The notes under the pieces: generated by a model | Told to the model about the DNA's origin: nothing | Databases searched by the model: none | The model's input: only the letters and a program-made list of their open reading frames with translations | Translations under genes and position numbers: made by a program | NCBI RefSeq assembly: GCF_002260845.1 | Contig: NZ_BEDT01000005.1 | Location: 124,001-188,000, forward strand | DNA from: Pseudolactococcus reticulitermitis | GTDB taxonomy: Bacteria; Bacillota; Bacilli; Lactobacillales; Streptococcaceae | Length of the DNA stretch: 64,000 nucleotides | Reading direction: 5' to 3' | Part shown: positions 55,919-64,000 of the stretch, in pieces | How the letters are laid out: each line of letters opens with the position of its first letter | How positions within the stretch are numbered: position 1 is the stretch's first letter

Positions 55919-55934
55919 TTTTTTTTTTTTTTTT
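55919..55934 (+). repeat. Run of 16 T upstream of the T7SS promoter
   Basis: A homopolymer of 16 T ends 32 bp before the -35 box. Runs of this length slip during replication and can change expression between cells. Confidence 0.7.
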
Positions 55935-55966
55935 ATCGAAATTTAAGAAAGAAATATATAATTTTT

Positions 55967-55996
55967 TTGACAAAATGTCTTGTACAGACATATAAA
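55967..55996 (+). promoter_or_regulatory. T7SS operon promoter with palindromic spacer
   Basis: TTGACA (55967-55972), 18 bp, TATAAA (55991-55996). The spacer contains TGTCT-TGTAC-AGACA (55976-55990), a dyad well placed for a repressor. Confidence 0.65.
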
Positions 55997-56070
55997 TTTT
56001 GTTAAAATAAAGACAAGAGTAATTGATAGCGTTTTAATTACCAATAAATAAAGTTTAGGAGACCATCATA

Positions 56071-56361
56071 ATGGCAAAAATTAGTCTAACACCAGAACAA
56101 CTCAAATCTCAAGCTAAAATTTACACAACAGCAAAAAATGAGATTGAGTCTGCAATCCAAAAAGTAGAACGTACGAATAAAGAAATTGAAAGTCAGTGGC
56201 AAGGTGCTGCTTTTCAAGCATACCTACAACAATATCAACAGTTGAAAAAGAATGTCGTACAATTTGAAAACCTGCTTGTAGATATTAACAAACAGTTGGA
56301 TAAATATGCTCAAACGATTGAACAACGTGATGCAGAAGATGCAAAAAGTTTTGGTTTCTAA
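56071..56361 (+). CDS. esxA: WXG100 protein EsxA
   Basis: A 96-residue helical hairpin secreted by the type VII system and needed for its function. The turn motif is WQG (SQWQGAAFQAYLQQY, about residues 45-48). It begins ISLTPEQLKSQAKIY like firmicute EsxA. The start ATG follows TAGGAGACCATCATA. A terminator-like hairpin after it should raise its level relative to downstream genes. Confidence 0.95.
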   Translation: MAKISLTPEQLKSQAKIYTTAKNEIESAIQKVERTNKEIESQWQGAAFQAYLQQYQQLKKNVVQFENLLVDINKQLDKYAQTIEQRDAEDAKSFGF

Positions 56362-56866
56362 AATCCAGCGCCTTTTAGGGCGCTTTTTTGCGTTAAAATG
56401 TTCAGGTATTTTTATCCTAGTGATAGTTTCTCTCTTTTCTTTGTATGTTCAAGCAGATAGTAATGGTAGCCTAAAGATAAATACGGATATCCTTACAAAT
56501 AATCATATACTTTCAGGTGGTGTTGGAGAATTTCCAATTCGAGGTGAATTATTTTCGACCGATTTAACTAAGGTATCTGAACAAAATAGAGAGGAAGAGA
56601 AAAGTATCATTCATCAGGCGGAAAGAATAGATTTTTCAAACCAAACAAAAGACATTTCAGAGGATAAGCAAAGCAAAAAATTGCTTTTTAAAGACTATCA
56701 ACCGCAAGTCATCACGAAAAATAGTCAAGAAGATGTCCAACAAACGAACATGGTATTTTGGTTTGCTGTACCTTTGCTGTTCTTTCTATTATTACTAGGG
56801 ATTTTTGCTGGAAGATGGCGAGTGCAATATAAAAGAAAAAAATCAAGAAGTGAGAATATACGATAA
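56330..56866 (+). CDS. essA: Type VII secretion protein EssA
   Basis: About 178 residues. A signal-like hydrophobic segment near the start (CSGIFILVIVSLFSLYVQA) and a second one near the end (MVFWFAVPLLFFLLLLGIFAGRW) frame an extracytoplasmic middle part, as in EssA. The exact start is uncertain: in-frame ATGs at 56330 and 56339 both lie inside esxA, without a ribosome site, so initiation would rely on coupling. The esxA hairpin lies in its first codons. It overlaps esaB by 1 bp. Confidence 0.75.
   Translation: MQKMQKVLVSKIQRLLGRFFALKCSGIFILVIVSLFSLYVQADSNGSLKINTDILTNNHILSGGVGEFPIRGELFSTDLTKVSEQNREEEKSIIHQAERIDFSNQTKDISEDKQSKKLLFKDYQPQVITKNSQEDVQQTNMVFWFAVPLLFFLLLLGIFAGRWRVQYKRKKSRSENIR
56367..56389 (+). 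terminator. Attenuating terminator between esxA and the rest of the T7SS operon
   Basis: AGCGCC (56367-56372) pairs with GGCGCT (56379-56384), followed by six T. It lies 6 bp after the esxA stop and inside the essA reading frame. Confidence 0.75.
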
Positions 56867-57135
56867 TGATTGAAGTGACATTTGTATTAAATGGGCAGAA
56901 ATTAGATGTACTAATACCGAGTAAAATTACTTTTCAGAGATTACATGAATTATTAAGAGAAGCTTTGATGCAGAATGGTTTTATGCTACCTGAGAATTAT
57001 CATCTGAGACTTGTTGATAAAACTTTTCAGATAGGAGATTCAGATGTCTTGCGTGATTTTGGTATCTCAAATGGTGATCGCATAGAAATTTTGGTCGGGA
57101 CTGAATTAGGAGAAAAAGAAAGTGAAACTATTTAA
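56866..57135 (+). CDS. esaB: Ubiquitin-like T7SS protein EsaB (YukD family)
   Basis: 89 residues with the YukD ubiquitin-like fold: VTFVLNGQKLDVLIPSKITFQRL and YHLRLVDK, then GDRIEILVG. A cytoplasmic component needed for secretion in several T7SSb systems. It overlaps essA by 1 bp and essB by 14 bp. Confidence 0.88.
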   Translation: MIEVTFVLNGQKLDVLIPSKITFQRLHELLREALMQNGFMLPENYHLRLVDKTFQIGDSDVLRDFGISNGDRIEILVGTELGEKESETI

Positions 57136-58237
57136 CGGAAAAGAGTATTTAGAGTTCATCAAAGAGAATAATCAAATCCAAGTTATACTGAATAAAAAAC
57201 AGTATGATAAGGATGCAACGGCGGTGATTCAAGCGTATTTCAAAGCAGAAAATGTAGAGGATACTCTAATAGTTACTTATGATTTACCTGAGGATGCAAT
57301 TTCTTTTACCCAAAATGCTAAGAATGCTAAAACTAGAATAGAAAAATTACAACTGGCAGATAAAGTAAGTCAATTAGTTACCTTGGCGAATCATTATCAA
57401 ATTCCTTTTATTCATCCTGAGAACTTATATTTTTCTGGAGAACATCTTTTTGTAGTTCATTTTGGATTGGATGGCATACTATCCCCTAGCCATTATGATA
57501 ATACCTTTTTTTTACGAAACCTTAAAGCTCTTATTTTACCTCTTTTTAGTTCCAAGCTTAATTATGAAAAATTTTTGGAAGGTTCTTCTGCATTGACTGA
57601 TAAGTTTTTACAGATGATTACTCAAGCTGAAGATTGTGAAACTCTCTTTTCTATTATTCGTCAAGAACTTATGACAACAGAGAGTGAAATCAAAGCAACT
57701 AAACGTTTAGTTTCTAAAAATATTTATCGGTTTTATCGTACTGTGGGTATAATTGGTTTGCTTGTTGCGATTGGTGTGGGAGTATTAGGTTATCAAACAT
57801 CCAATACAAATAAAAAACAAGCTGCGATTATCGAAGCTCAAACAAGTTTCATGACAAATAATTATGCTAAAACACAGTCAGACCTAGAAAAATATGCACC
57901 AAAAGATTTGACCAAGTCTGCCAAATATATTCTTGCTGTATCAAGTATCAACTTAGCTGATTTAACTGCTACTCAAAAACAAGCAGTTCTCAATAATATT
58001 TCAATCAAGTCAGATGACAATACGCTGAATTATTGGCTTTATGTGGGGCGTGGAGAGTTTGAAAAAGCCCTCAACTTGGCACAGAATCTTGGGGATGAAC
58101 AGCTGACTCTCCTAGCCTATACTGATTTGTATCAAACGACTAAGCTTAATGACAAAATGGATGGGGCGAAGAAACAAAAACTCTTGGCAGATTACAGTAA
58201 ACAAATTGAAGAATTGACGAAGAAATTAGGAAAATAG
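57122..58237 (+). CDS. essB: Type VII secretion protein EssB (YukC)
   Basis: 371 residues. A cytoplasmic pseudokinase domain (about 1-205; no full set of catalytic kinase residues), one membrane helix (about 208-227, GIIGLLVAIGVGVLGYQ) and an extracytoplasmic helical domain match EssB/YukC. It bridges EsaB and EssC in the membrane complex. The start is the GTG at 57122 behind TTAGGAGAAAAAG. Confidence 0.92.
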   Translation: MKLFNGKEYLEFIKENNQIQVILNKKQYDKDATAVIQAYFKAENVEDTLIVTYDLPEDAISFTQNAKNAKTRIEKLQLADKVSQLVTLANHYQIPFIHPENLYFSGEHLFVVHFGLDGILSPSHYDNTFFLRNLKALILPLFSSKLNYEKFLEGSSALTDKFLQMITQAEDCETLFSIIRQELMTTESEIKATKRLVSKNIYRFYRTVGIIGLLVAIGVGVLGYQTSNTNKKQAAIIEAQTSFMTNNYAKTQSDLEKYAPKDLTKSAKYILAVSSINLADLTATQKQAVLNNISIKSDDNTLNYWLYVGRGEFEKALNLAQNLGDEQLTLLAYTDLYQTTKLNDKMDGAKKQKLLADYSKQIEELTKKLGK

Positions 58238-58238
58238 A

Positions 58239-61200
58239 ATGACGATTTTTGGATCAAGCGAGATAGAAAAAATAGAAAAATTTTTCATTGATGAACGGGT
58301 AAATCCGAGTGACTTGTTATTTGTGGTGTATATTTTAACAGATAAGTTAGTCAAGATAACACTTACTGAAAGTTTACCTTTTACAAATTTTCAAAATTAT
58401 GAGTTCAGTGTTGTCAATGAAAATCTTTATATTAACGGAGATTCTGATAATCTGTATATTGATGGCGATATAAAAAGTTCGGGTTTTTATGAATTTGAAG
58501 GCCTAAACTTTTTGGTTCTTTCAAAAGAAGGAGCGGTAACTAAGTTTTTCGATTTTAATGAAGATACTGACCTTGTCATCAGTTCAGACGATTTTTCAGG
58601 AATCAAAACACCTAGTACTAGCCGTCTTGTTTTACATAGTAAGAGCTTACTTATTGATGTTGAAGATGAGTGGCTTTATCATAATGACGAAAAAGTCATT
58701 GGTAAGCAAACATTTGAATTAACTGACGGTACAAATATTTTAACGCCTTATTATCTTTTAGAAAAAAGACCAAAGCAGTATAAATTAACGTTTTGGTCTG
58801 ATGAGATAAAATTTGATCGTCGTCAAGTTCTTTTACAGAATAGAAAACCTGAATTTCCAAAAGGCTTTCCAGATTATCGTAGAAGTCCAAGATTAAATCT
58901 TGAACTGCCTAAAGACAGCTTTAACTTACAAGGACTAGAGCCTGAACAAAATAATAAGCGTGATGGTCTTTTGAAAACCATTTTACCACCTCTGGGTATG
59001 ATTGTGATGACGGGGATAATGACAATTGTAAGTGGTCAAAATCCTGTGATGTTGCTTGTTATGGTTGGTGCAAGTATCATGACAACATCTTTTACAGTGA
59101 CACAATATTTTGAGGAGAAAAAGACTGCAAAACTTGAATTACTTAAAGCTAAAGAAGATTATGAATTTTACCTTGTTAGTGAAGTAGGAAAAATATCTAC
59201 TGCTTACAGTCGCGAGAAAGAGATTTTAGCTTTTCAACAACCAAGTCCTGAACAGTTGGTTGAGCTAATTTCTACCTATGACTCAAGGATTTATGAACGT
59301 CAAAATTACAATAAAGATTTTTTGACAATTTCTCTTGGGTTAAGTGATAGTCCTTCAAATTTAAAAATTGAAACAGATGTTGATGCGAAGAACCTAAGTG
59401 ATAATGCTGAGCATTTGAGAAAACTCAAAGAGCAGTTTGAGACACAAAGGCAAGTTCCGACACCAATTAGCCTATTGGAACAAACTTTAGGGCTTGTTGG
59501 CACACAAGATGTGCTGACAACGACACTTGAAAATATTCTTTTTCAGACTGCCTTTTTCCATTCTTATCGTGATGTTAATTTTATTAGTATTTTTCCTCGT
59601 AAAGTTTATCAGGATACTTGGTCGAAATGGGGTCTTTTACCACATTATAAATTGCAAGATTTAAATATGCGAGGCTTGATTTATAATGAAAAACTTCGTG
59701 ATATTGTTCTTAATTCTTTTTTGCAAATCTTAAATAAGCGTAAGCAAGTTGTTGCTGAAGCAGGGAGAGAAAAAGTTCAATTTTCACCACACTATATTTT
59801 CACAATCGTAGATGATGAGTTGCTTGCTGGTCATGGCATTAATGAGCTTTTAGCAGAAGATATGAGTAATCTTGGTGTGACTGTGATTTGGTGCAAGGAA
59901 GATGTGACTCAACTGCCTGAAACGGTTGTATCTGTCGTAGAATTACCTAGTGCAACGAATGGTCAGCTTATTTCAGATCATGGTATTTATGTTGCCAAGG
60001 ATTTTGTACCATACGCTACTTTACCAGAATTGGAAACAAGCCTTCGTAAACTTACGAATTTGAATCACTTAGAGGTTGAGAAGAACGCAGTTCCTGAAAG
60101 TTTGTCTTTGCTTGAACAATATGAAGTCCAAACGATTGAAGAATTAGAAATTTCAGAACGCTGGCTGAAAGCTGAACCAAATAAGTCAATTAAATCTCTT
60201 ATTGGTTGGCGAGGCAAGTCTGACTATGCTTATTGGGATTTGCATGAACGTGGACATGGTCCACATGGTTTAGTTGGTGGTACAACTGGTTCAGGTAAGT
60301 CAGAATTTTTGACAACTTATCTAATTGGACTTGCAATCAATTACTCACCAGAAGATATTGGGATGCTTATTATCGACTGGAAGGGTGGTGGGATTGCTAA
60401 TACCCTTGATAAGTTACCGCATTTTATGGGGGCAATCACAAACCTTGATGGTGCAGGAACAGCGAGGGCATTGGCAAGTATTAAAGCAGAGCTTGATAAA
60501 CGTCAACGTGAATTTGCCAAGTTTGGTGTCAATAATATCAATGATTATATGGCACTTTATAAACAGCGCCACGAACAAAAAACAGGTGTTAATTATCCAA
60601 CAAAACCACTACCTCATTTGATTTTAGTATCGGATGAATTTGCGGAGTTGAAAGCTAATGTGCCAGAATTCCTAGATGAATTAACATCAGTTGCTCGTAT
60701 TGGGCGTTCGCTCGGTGTCCATCTTATTCTTGCGACTCAAAAACCGAGTGGTGTCGTCAATGATCAGATTGAAGCTAATTCCAAATCTAAGATTGCCTTG
60801 AAAATGGCGGGTGTGGAAGATTCAAACGAACTTTTGAAAACACCTGATGCAGCACATATCACAAACCCAGGTCGTGGTTATCTGAAAGTCGGAGAAAATG
60901 AAGTTTATGAACTTTTCCAAAGTGGTTATGCAGGTGTCGTTTATGATCCAGAAGCAACTTCTGAAGAAAAGATTGACGAACGTTTTTCAAAAATCAATGA
61001 TTTAGGTCAGTATGAATTGATGTATGACCCTACTGAGGAAGTTATCCAAGGCAAGGATAAAAGCGATTTGCCAACCCAACTTGAAGCAGTGATCGAAGAA
61101 GTTGGGAAAATATTTGATACAGAAGGTTATGCGTTGCCAGATAAGCCATGGTTACCGAACTTGTCTGAGATGATTCCAACTTCAATTAACACAGCTACTG

Positions 61201-62696
61201 AAAATCGTGACTTAAAAATTCCGCTTGGTTTACTTGATATTCCAAGTAAACAAGCGCAAGAAGTTTATGAGTTTGACCTTGAAAAACAGGGGCATACAGC
61301 AATCTTTGGTAGCCCGGGTTATGGTAAGAGTACAGTACTTCAAACGCTTGTTATGAACCTTGCAAGAGTTAATACGCCTGAACAAGTCTATTTCAACCTC
61401 CTTGATTTTGGGACAAATGGACTTTTACCACTTAAAGATTTACCTCATGTAGCGGATATTGTGACATTTGAAGAAACAGAAAAGTGTCAAAAGATGTTAG
61501 CAAGCATCTCAGGCGTTCTTTCCGAACGAAAAAAACTTTTCAAAGAAGTTGGTGTTGCAACTCTCATCCAGTATGAAAATAAAACCAAGCAAAAATTACC
61601 TATCATCCTTAACATTTTAGATAGTTATGATGGGATCGATCCAGATGATAATTTCAAAGATGTACTTGACAGTATTTTGATGCCATTGTTGCGAGATGGC
61701 GCAGGTTTAGGTATTTATTTAATCATGACAGCAGGTCGTGAAGGTGCGGTTCGTATGAATATGATGAGCGGTATCACGACGAAAGTAGCCCTTTTTCTTA
61801 ATGACGAGGCAGATGTTGAAGCGCTTATGGGACGTGAAAAAGTCATGCAAGTTCCGATTATTGGCAGAGGTCAGGTTATGTGTGATGTGCCGACAGCTAT
61901 TCAGTTCCATCTGCCAGTTTCGGGTGGAAATAGTACGGAAGTTTTGAATAACCTCGAATTGGAAGTAGAAACAGCTGATAAGGCTTGGACAGGCGAACGA
62001 CCTAAACAGATTCCAATGGTACCGGAGAAATTGAGTTTTGAAGAATTTGAAAGCTATATTGAATCAGAAAATAGCCTCTATCTTGGTTTAAATAAGATGA
62101 CTGCAACTGCCACTAAAATCAAGCTTTTCATTGGAGAACCAATAGGAATTTTCCCTGCTAACAAAAAACAAGCGATATTCCTCTCAGACTTACTAGAGAC
62201 TCAAGTTTCAGAGGTTGATGGAGAAGTTATTGTTGTTGATATGGTAGGTAATTTGTCAAATCTATCAAGCTCCATCATGGTACAGAAATCCGTAATGAAT
62301 GAGCAAGGTTTTGATATATTTGAGTCGCTTCAAGCTGCTGTGGGTAAAAAAGATAAAAATTATTTGATCATTTTGAATGGTTTAGAACAAATTATTGAAA
62401 AAATGGCGATTTCTGATAGCGAAATGATTGAGCTAATTGAGGAATCAGGTAGTCATGTTCAATATATTTTGATAGACTTAATCGCAAATGTGGGGAATAA
62501 TTATAGTGCGCTGACCAAGACAGTTAAAGATAATGTCCCACATCTTTTATTCAGTGGAGACATAGATGATCAAAATTTCATAGAAGTGACACAGGAGTTG
62601 CGTAAGAAAAAATTAAAACTTTCTGAAATGTTATATGTCAGAGATGAAGAAATTTCAACAATAGTTTTACCAAGAAAGGAGACACAGGATGAGTGA
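58239..62696 (+). CDS. essC: FtsK/SpoIIIE ATPase EssC, T7SS motor
   Basis: 1,485 residues. An N-terminal beta-rich region (about 1-220, FHA-like position) precedes two membrane helices (about 248-285). Three FtsK/SpoIIIE ATPase domains follow. D1 has Walker A GGTTGSGKS (680-688) and LIIDWKGGG. D2 has Walker A GSPGYGKS (1024-1031). D3 (about 1290-1485) has a degenerate P-loop (GEPIGIFPANKK). It powers export of EsxA and LXG proteins; its last domains select substrates (family knowledge). It lies 1 bp after essB. Confidence 0.95.
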   Translation: MTIFGSSEIEKIEKFFIDERVNPSDLLFVVYILTDKLVKITLTESLPFTNFQNYEFSVVNENLYINGDSDNLYIDGDIKSSGFYEFEGLNFLVLSKEGAVTKFFDFNEDTDLVISSDDFSGIKTPSTSRLVLHSKSLLIDVEDEWLYHNDEKVIGKQTFELTDGTNILTPYYLLEKRPKQYKLTFWSDEIKFDRRQVLLQNRKPEFPKGFPDYRRSPRLNLELPKDSFNLQGLEPEQNNKRDGLLKTILPPLGMIVMTGIMTIVSGQNPVMLLVMVGASIMTTSFTVTQYFEEKKTAKLELLKAKEDYEFYLVSEVGKISTAYSREKEILAFQQPSPEQLVELISTYDSRIYERQNYNKDFLTISLGLSDSPSNLKIETDVDAKNLSDNAEHLRKLKEQFETQRQVPTPISLLEQTLGLVGTQDVLTTTLENILFQTAFFHSYRDVNFISIFPRKVYQDTWSKWGLLPHYKLQDLNMRGLIYNEKLRDIVLNSFLQILNKRKQVVAEAGREKVQFSPHYIFTIVDDELLAGHGINELLAEDMSNLGVTVIWCKEDVTQLPETVVSVVELPSATNGQLISDHGIYVAKDFVPYATLPELETSLRKLTNLNHLEVEKNAVPESLSLLEQYEVQTIEELEISERWLKAEPNKSIKSLIGWRGKSDYAYWDLHERGHGPHGLVGGTTGSGKSEFLTTYLIGLAINYSPEDIGMLIIDWKGGGIANTLDKLPHFMGAITNLDGAGTARALASIKAELDKRQREFAKFGVNNINDYMALYKQRHEQKTGVNYPTKPLPHLILVSDEFAELKANVPEFLDELTSVARIGRSLGVHLILATQKPSGVVNDQIEANSKSKIALKMAGVEDSNELLKTPDAAHITNPGRGYLKVGENEVYELFQSGYAGVVYDPEATSEEKIDERFSKINDLGQYELMYDPTEEVIQGKDKSDLPTQLEAVIEEVGKIFDTEGYALPDKPWLPNLSEMIPTSINTATENRDLKIPLGLLDIPSKQAQEVYEFDLEKQGHTAIFGSPGYGKSTVLQTLVMNLARVNTPEQVYFNLLDFGTNGLLPLKDLPHVADIVTFEETEKCQKMLASISGVLSERKKLFKEVGVATLIQYENKTKQKLPIILNILDSYDGIDPDDNFKDVLDSILMPLLRDGAGLGIYLIMTAGREGAVRMNMMSGITTKVALFLNDEADVEALMGREKVMQVPIIGRGQVMCDVPTAIQFHLPVSGGNSTEVLNNLELEVETADKAWTGERPKQIPMVPEKLSFEEFESYIESENSLYLGLNKMTATATKIKLFIGEPIGIFPANKKQAIFLSDLLETQVSEVDGEVIVVDMVGNLSNLSSSIMVQKSVMNEQGFDIFESLQAAVGKKDKNYLIILNGLEQIIEKMAISDSEMIELIEESGSHVQYILIDLIANVGNNYSALTKTVKDNVPHLLFSGDIDDQNFIEVTQELRKKKLKLSEMLYVRDEEISTIVLPRKETQDE

Positions 62697-63087
62697 TAAA
62701 CATTCATTTTTACCCTTAGGAGCAGCAGTAAAAGTACAGGATGATGATGATGTTTATGTTCTTATCTCTCGAGCTTTTATGCAGTCAGCGGAAGGGGAAA
62801 TTCTTACAGGGTATCAAGCGGTTATATACCCAATCGGACATGGCAGTCAAATTCCTTTACAGGTCGTTTATGGATCAGAAATCACAGAAGTGCTAAGTAC
62901 AGGATACTCAGATAATAGAGAAGAAGGCTTCGTAGAACAAAGACTTCAAGAATTGAGAGAGCGTATCGAATTAGCAGATGAAGAGGATGATGCACCTGAA
63001 GAAACGGATGTGCAAGACGAATATGGTGATGTTCTAACGCATGAAGCACGTCTTGCGGAAGACCCCTTTTATAAATTTAGAAAGTAG
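62689..63087 (+). CDS. DUF4176 protein, T7SS-associated
   Basis: 132 residues. The core FLPLGAAVKVQDDDDVYVLISRAF, then GYQAVIYPIGHG, is typical of DUF4176 proteins found behind essC in streptococcal and lactococcal T7SS loci. The C-terminal third is very acidic (LADEEDDAPEETDVQDEYGD). Cytoplasmic; role unknown, perhaps a secretion chaperone. It overlaps essC by 8 bp. Confidence 0.85.
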   Translation: MSDKHSFLPLGAAVKVQDDDDVYVLISRAFMQSAEGEILTGYQAVIYPIGHGSQIPLQVVYGSEITEVLSTGYSDNREEGFVEQRLQELRERIELADEEDDAPEETDVQDEYGDVLTHEARLAEDPFYKFRK

Positions 63088-63093
63088 AAAAAT

Positions 63094-63369
63094 ATGGCTA
63101 TCGTATCAGATATTAACAAAGCTAATCAAGCTGTATCGAAATTTAAAACAACAAGTACGTCATCAGCTACTACAGTTAATGTGTCTATTAGTGATGCAAC
63201 ATCTATGCAAAATGGCATGAAGTTTGCGAATAATATCGTATCAAGAACAAATAGTTTGAATCAAAAGATTTATCAAGATTCAAAAGCCTTGCCTGCTTAT
63301 GCGGAGAAGTTGAAACTAGCAGATGCCCAAGGAGAAAAGTTGTTTAAGACTATTCTCCCTAAATTCTAG
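63094..63369 (+). CDS. LXG-associated helical protein 1 (DUF3130/TIGR04197)
   Basis: 91 residues, helical, no signal peptide. It begins MAIVSDINKANQAVSKFK and has a Ser/Thr-rich low-complexity segment (about 20-35). Size, start and place just before an LXG gene match the DUF3130 Lap1 proteins, WXG100-like factors that target a specific LXG toxin to the T7SS in Streptococcus. That function is taken from the family. Confidence 0.8.
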   Translation: MAIVSDINKANQAVSKFKTTSTSSATTVNVSISDATSMQNGMKFANNIVSRTNSLNQKIYQDSKALPAYAEKLKLADAQGEKLFKTILPKF

Positions 63370-63378
63370 GAGTAGAAG

Positions 63379-63732
63379 ATGGCTGATATTTCAAGACAAA
63401 TCAAGCAAAATGAAGCAAAGTTACTTGATATTAAAAAAGAGCAATCAAGTGTGACAGAGGGAATTTTTAATTTCAGTCAAACCTTGAAAAAGGCGCAACA
63501 ACGATTGGAAGAGAATGCTCGAGTTTCCAATAATTCAAGTGATCGTATCAATAAAAAAGATTTAGCAGATGACCAATCCTTTGCGCATGAAGTCGCTTCT
63601 AAATTAAGAGGGTATGAAGCAGAAATCACATCAGCTTTCACTAGAGAACGTCGCTTACTCAAAACCGAAAATGATGAACTGAGACGGCAAAAAATTGAAT
63701 CTGAAAATGAGGAGATAACAGATGGTGACTAA
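63379..63732 (+). CDS. LXG-associated helical protein 2 (DUF3958)
   Basis: 117 residues, almost wholly helical and charged (KKAQQRLEENARV, RRLLKTENDELRRQK), matching DUF3958 Lap2 proteins. With Lap1 it binds the LXG domain and forms the signal for export. It lies 9 bp after Lap1 behind AGGAG and overlaps the LXG gene by 11 bp, so all three are coupled. Confidence 0.78.
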   Translation: MADISRQIKQNEAKLLDIKKEQSSVTEGIFNFSQTLKKAQQRLEENARVSNNSSDRINKKDLADDQSFAHEVASKLRGYEAEITSAFTRERRLLKTENDELRRQKIESENEEITDGD

Positions 63733-64000
63733 ATACAATGTTAGTGAGTCCAATCAGCTTGTTTCAGGACTCCAAGCTAATTTATCGAATTCAAGAGAAG
63801 TATATAATAATCTAAGCCAAGCCATGGGGAACTTTTTTTCAGCTCTCCTGAGTAATCAGCTTCAAGGTGCAACTTATGCTAGTGCGAATAGATATTTTTC
63901 ACAAGTTTTGAATCCACTTGTAACCAAAGGTAAACAAATCGTATCCGATGGTGAGGGAGATTTAAAAACTTTCACACGTGAGGCTGGAAAAATCAATCAC
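63722..64000 (+). CDS. LXG-domain T7SS toxin (3' truncated by window)
   Basis: The first 93 residues are visible. They form the LXG targeting domain: helical, with SQLQGATYASANRYF-type sequence (reads SNQLQGATYASANRYF), where LQG is the LXG motif. The C-terminal toxin domain and the immunity gene lie beyond the window. The start ATG overlaps the Lap2 stop region. By family it should be an antibacterial toxin exported by EssC; the activity cannot be told here. Confidence 0.85.
   Translation, partial: MVTKYNVSESNQLVSGLQANLSNSREVYNNLSQAMGNFFSALLSNQLQGATYASANRYFSQVLNPLVTKGKQIVSDGEGDLKTFTREAGKINH

Larger units (their letters stand above)
55648..56070. other. Promoter region of the T7SS operon
   Basis: 423 bp. 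It contains a terminator (55706-55740), a run of 16 T (55919-55934), and a promoter with a palindromic spacer (55967-55996). The EsxA ribosome site TTAGGAG ends the region. No gene was seen. Confidence 0.6.

Overview
The window looks like chromosome of a low-GC Gram-positive coccus of the Streptococcaceae, most likely a Lactococcus or Pseudolactococcus. The evidence is the gene content and order: fruR-fruK-fruA, rnpA-yidC-jag-rpmH, ireB-ruvX-yrzB, codY followed by a T-box-controlled aspS, gatC-gatA-gatB, a gutFRMCBA sorbitol operon, heterodimeric ABC exporters, strong AGGAG ribosome sites, cre and CodY boxes, and a Firmicutes type VII secretion (T7SSb) operon. No rRNA, tRNA, CRISPR array or intact insertion sequence was seen. 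All assignments come from reading the sequence; no database search was possible.

Layout. 1-3181: end of the fructose regulator, then 1-phosphofructokinase and fructose PTS EIIABC. 3246-7566: a highly structured leader, then a 1,309-residue LPXTG adhesin with Listeria-Bacteroides repeats. 7636-7789: seven tandem copies of a 22-bp repeat. 7824-10393 (minus): lysS and a membrane-anchored alpha/beta hydrolase. 10394-13026: an AT-rich accessory island with a small double-glycine peptide gene, a SunS-like glycosyltransferase carrying a second leader-like motif and a C-terminal XRE helix-turn-helix, and upstream 20-bp direct repeats. 13160-16092: argG and argH. 16199-20954: rnpA, yidC, jag, rpmH, an aldo/keto reductase, ireB, ruvX and yrzB. 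20955-24308: gene debris, a surface protein with an internal LPXTG signal and collagen-like repeats, and an internally deleted MFS transporter remnant. 24468-32627: aminotransferase, codY, aspS, gatC, gatA, a NUDIX hydrolase and gatB. 32789-34198: a 14-TM drug exporter. 34422-39600: the sorbitol operon. 40059-45378: uptake and breakdown of 2-aminoethylphosphonate (ABC transporter, PhnW, PhnX). 45498-49094: a lipoprotein and DNA polymerase I. 49310-53389: MarR regulator plus heterodimeric ABC exporter. 53541-54299: Tyr/Ser phosphatase. 54300-55647: a candidate small RNA and two unknown exported or membrane small proteins. 56071-64000: T7SSb operon esxA-essA-esaB-essB-essC-DUF4176-Lap1-Lap2 and the start of an LXG toxin.

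The most unusual locus is 10476-12792. A 50-residue peptide ends its leader in LNDAELSAVKGG. The downstream glycosyltransferase contains the matching motif LSDEELCKIKGG directly in front of a DNA-binding domain. This suggests a peptide-modifying enzyme that itself carries a protease or transporter recognition site whose cleavage would free a transcription factor. That mechanism is inference; the motifs and their order are read directly. The T7SS operon is also notable because esaA, normally next to esxA, is not in the visible part, and because a 16-T tract and a palindrome sit at its promoter.
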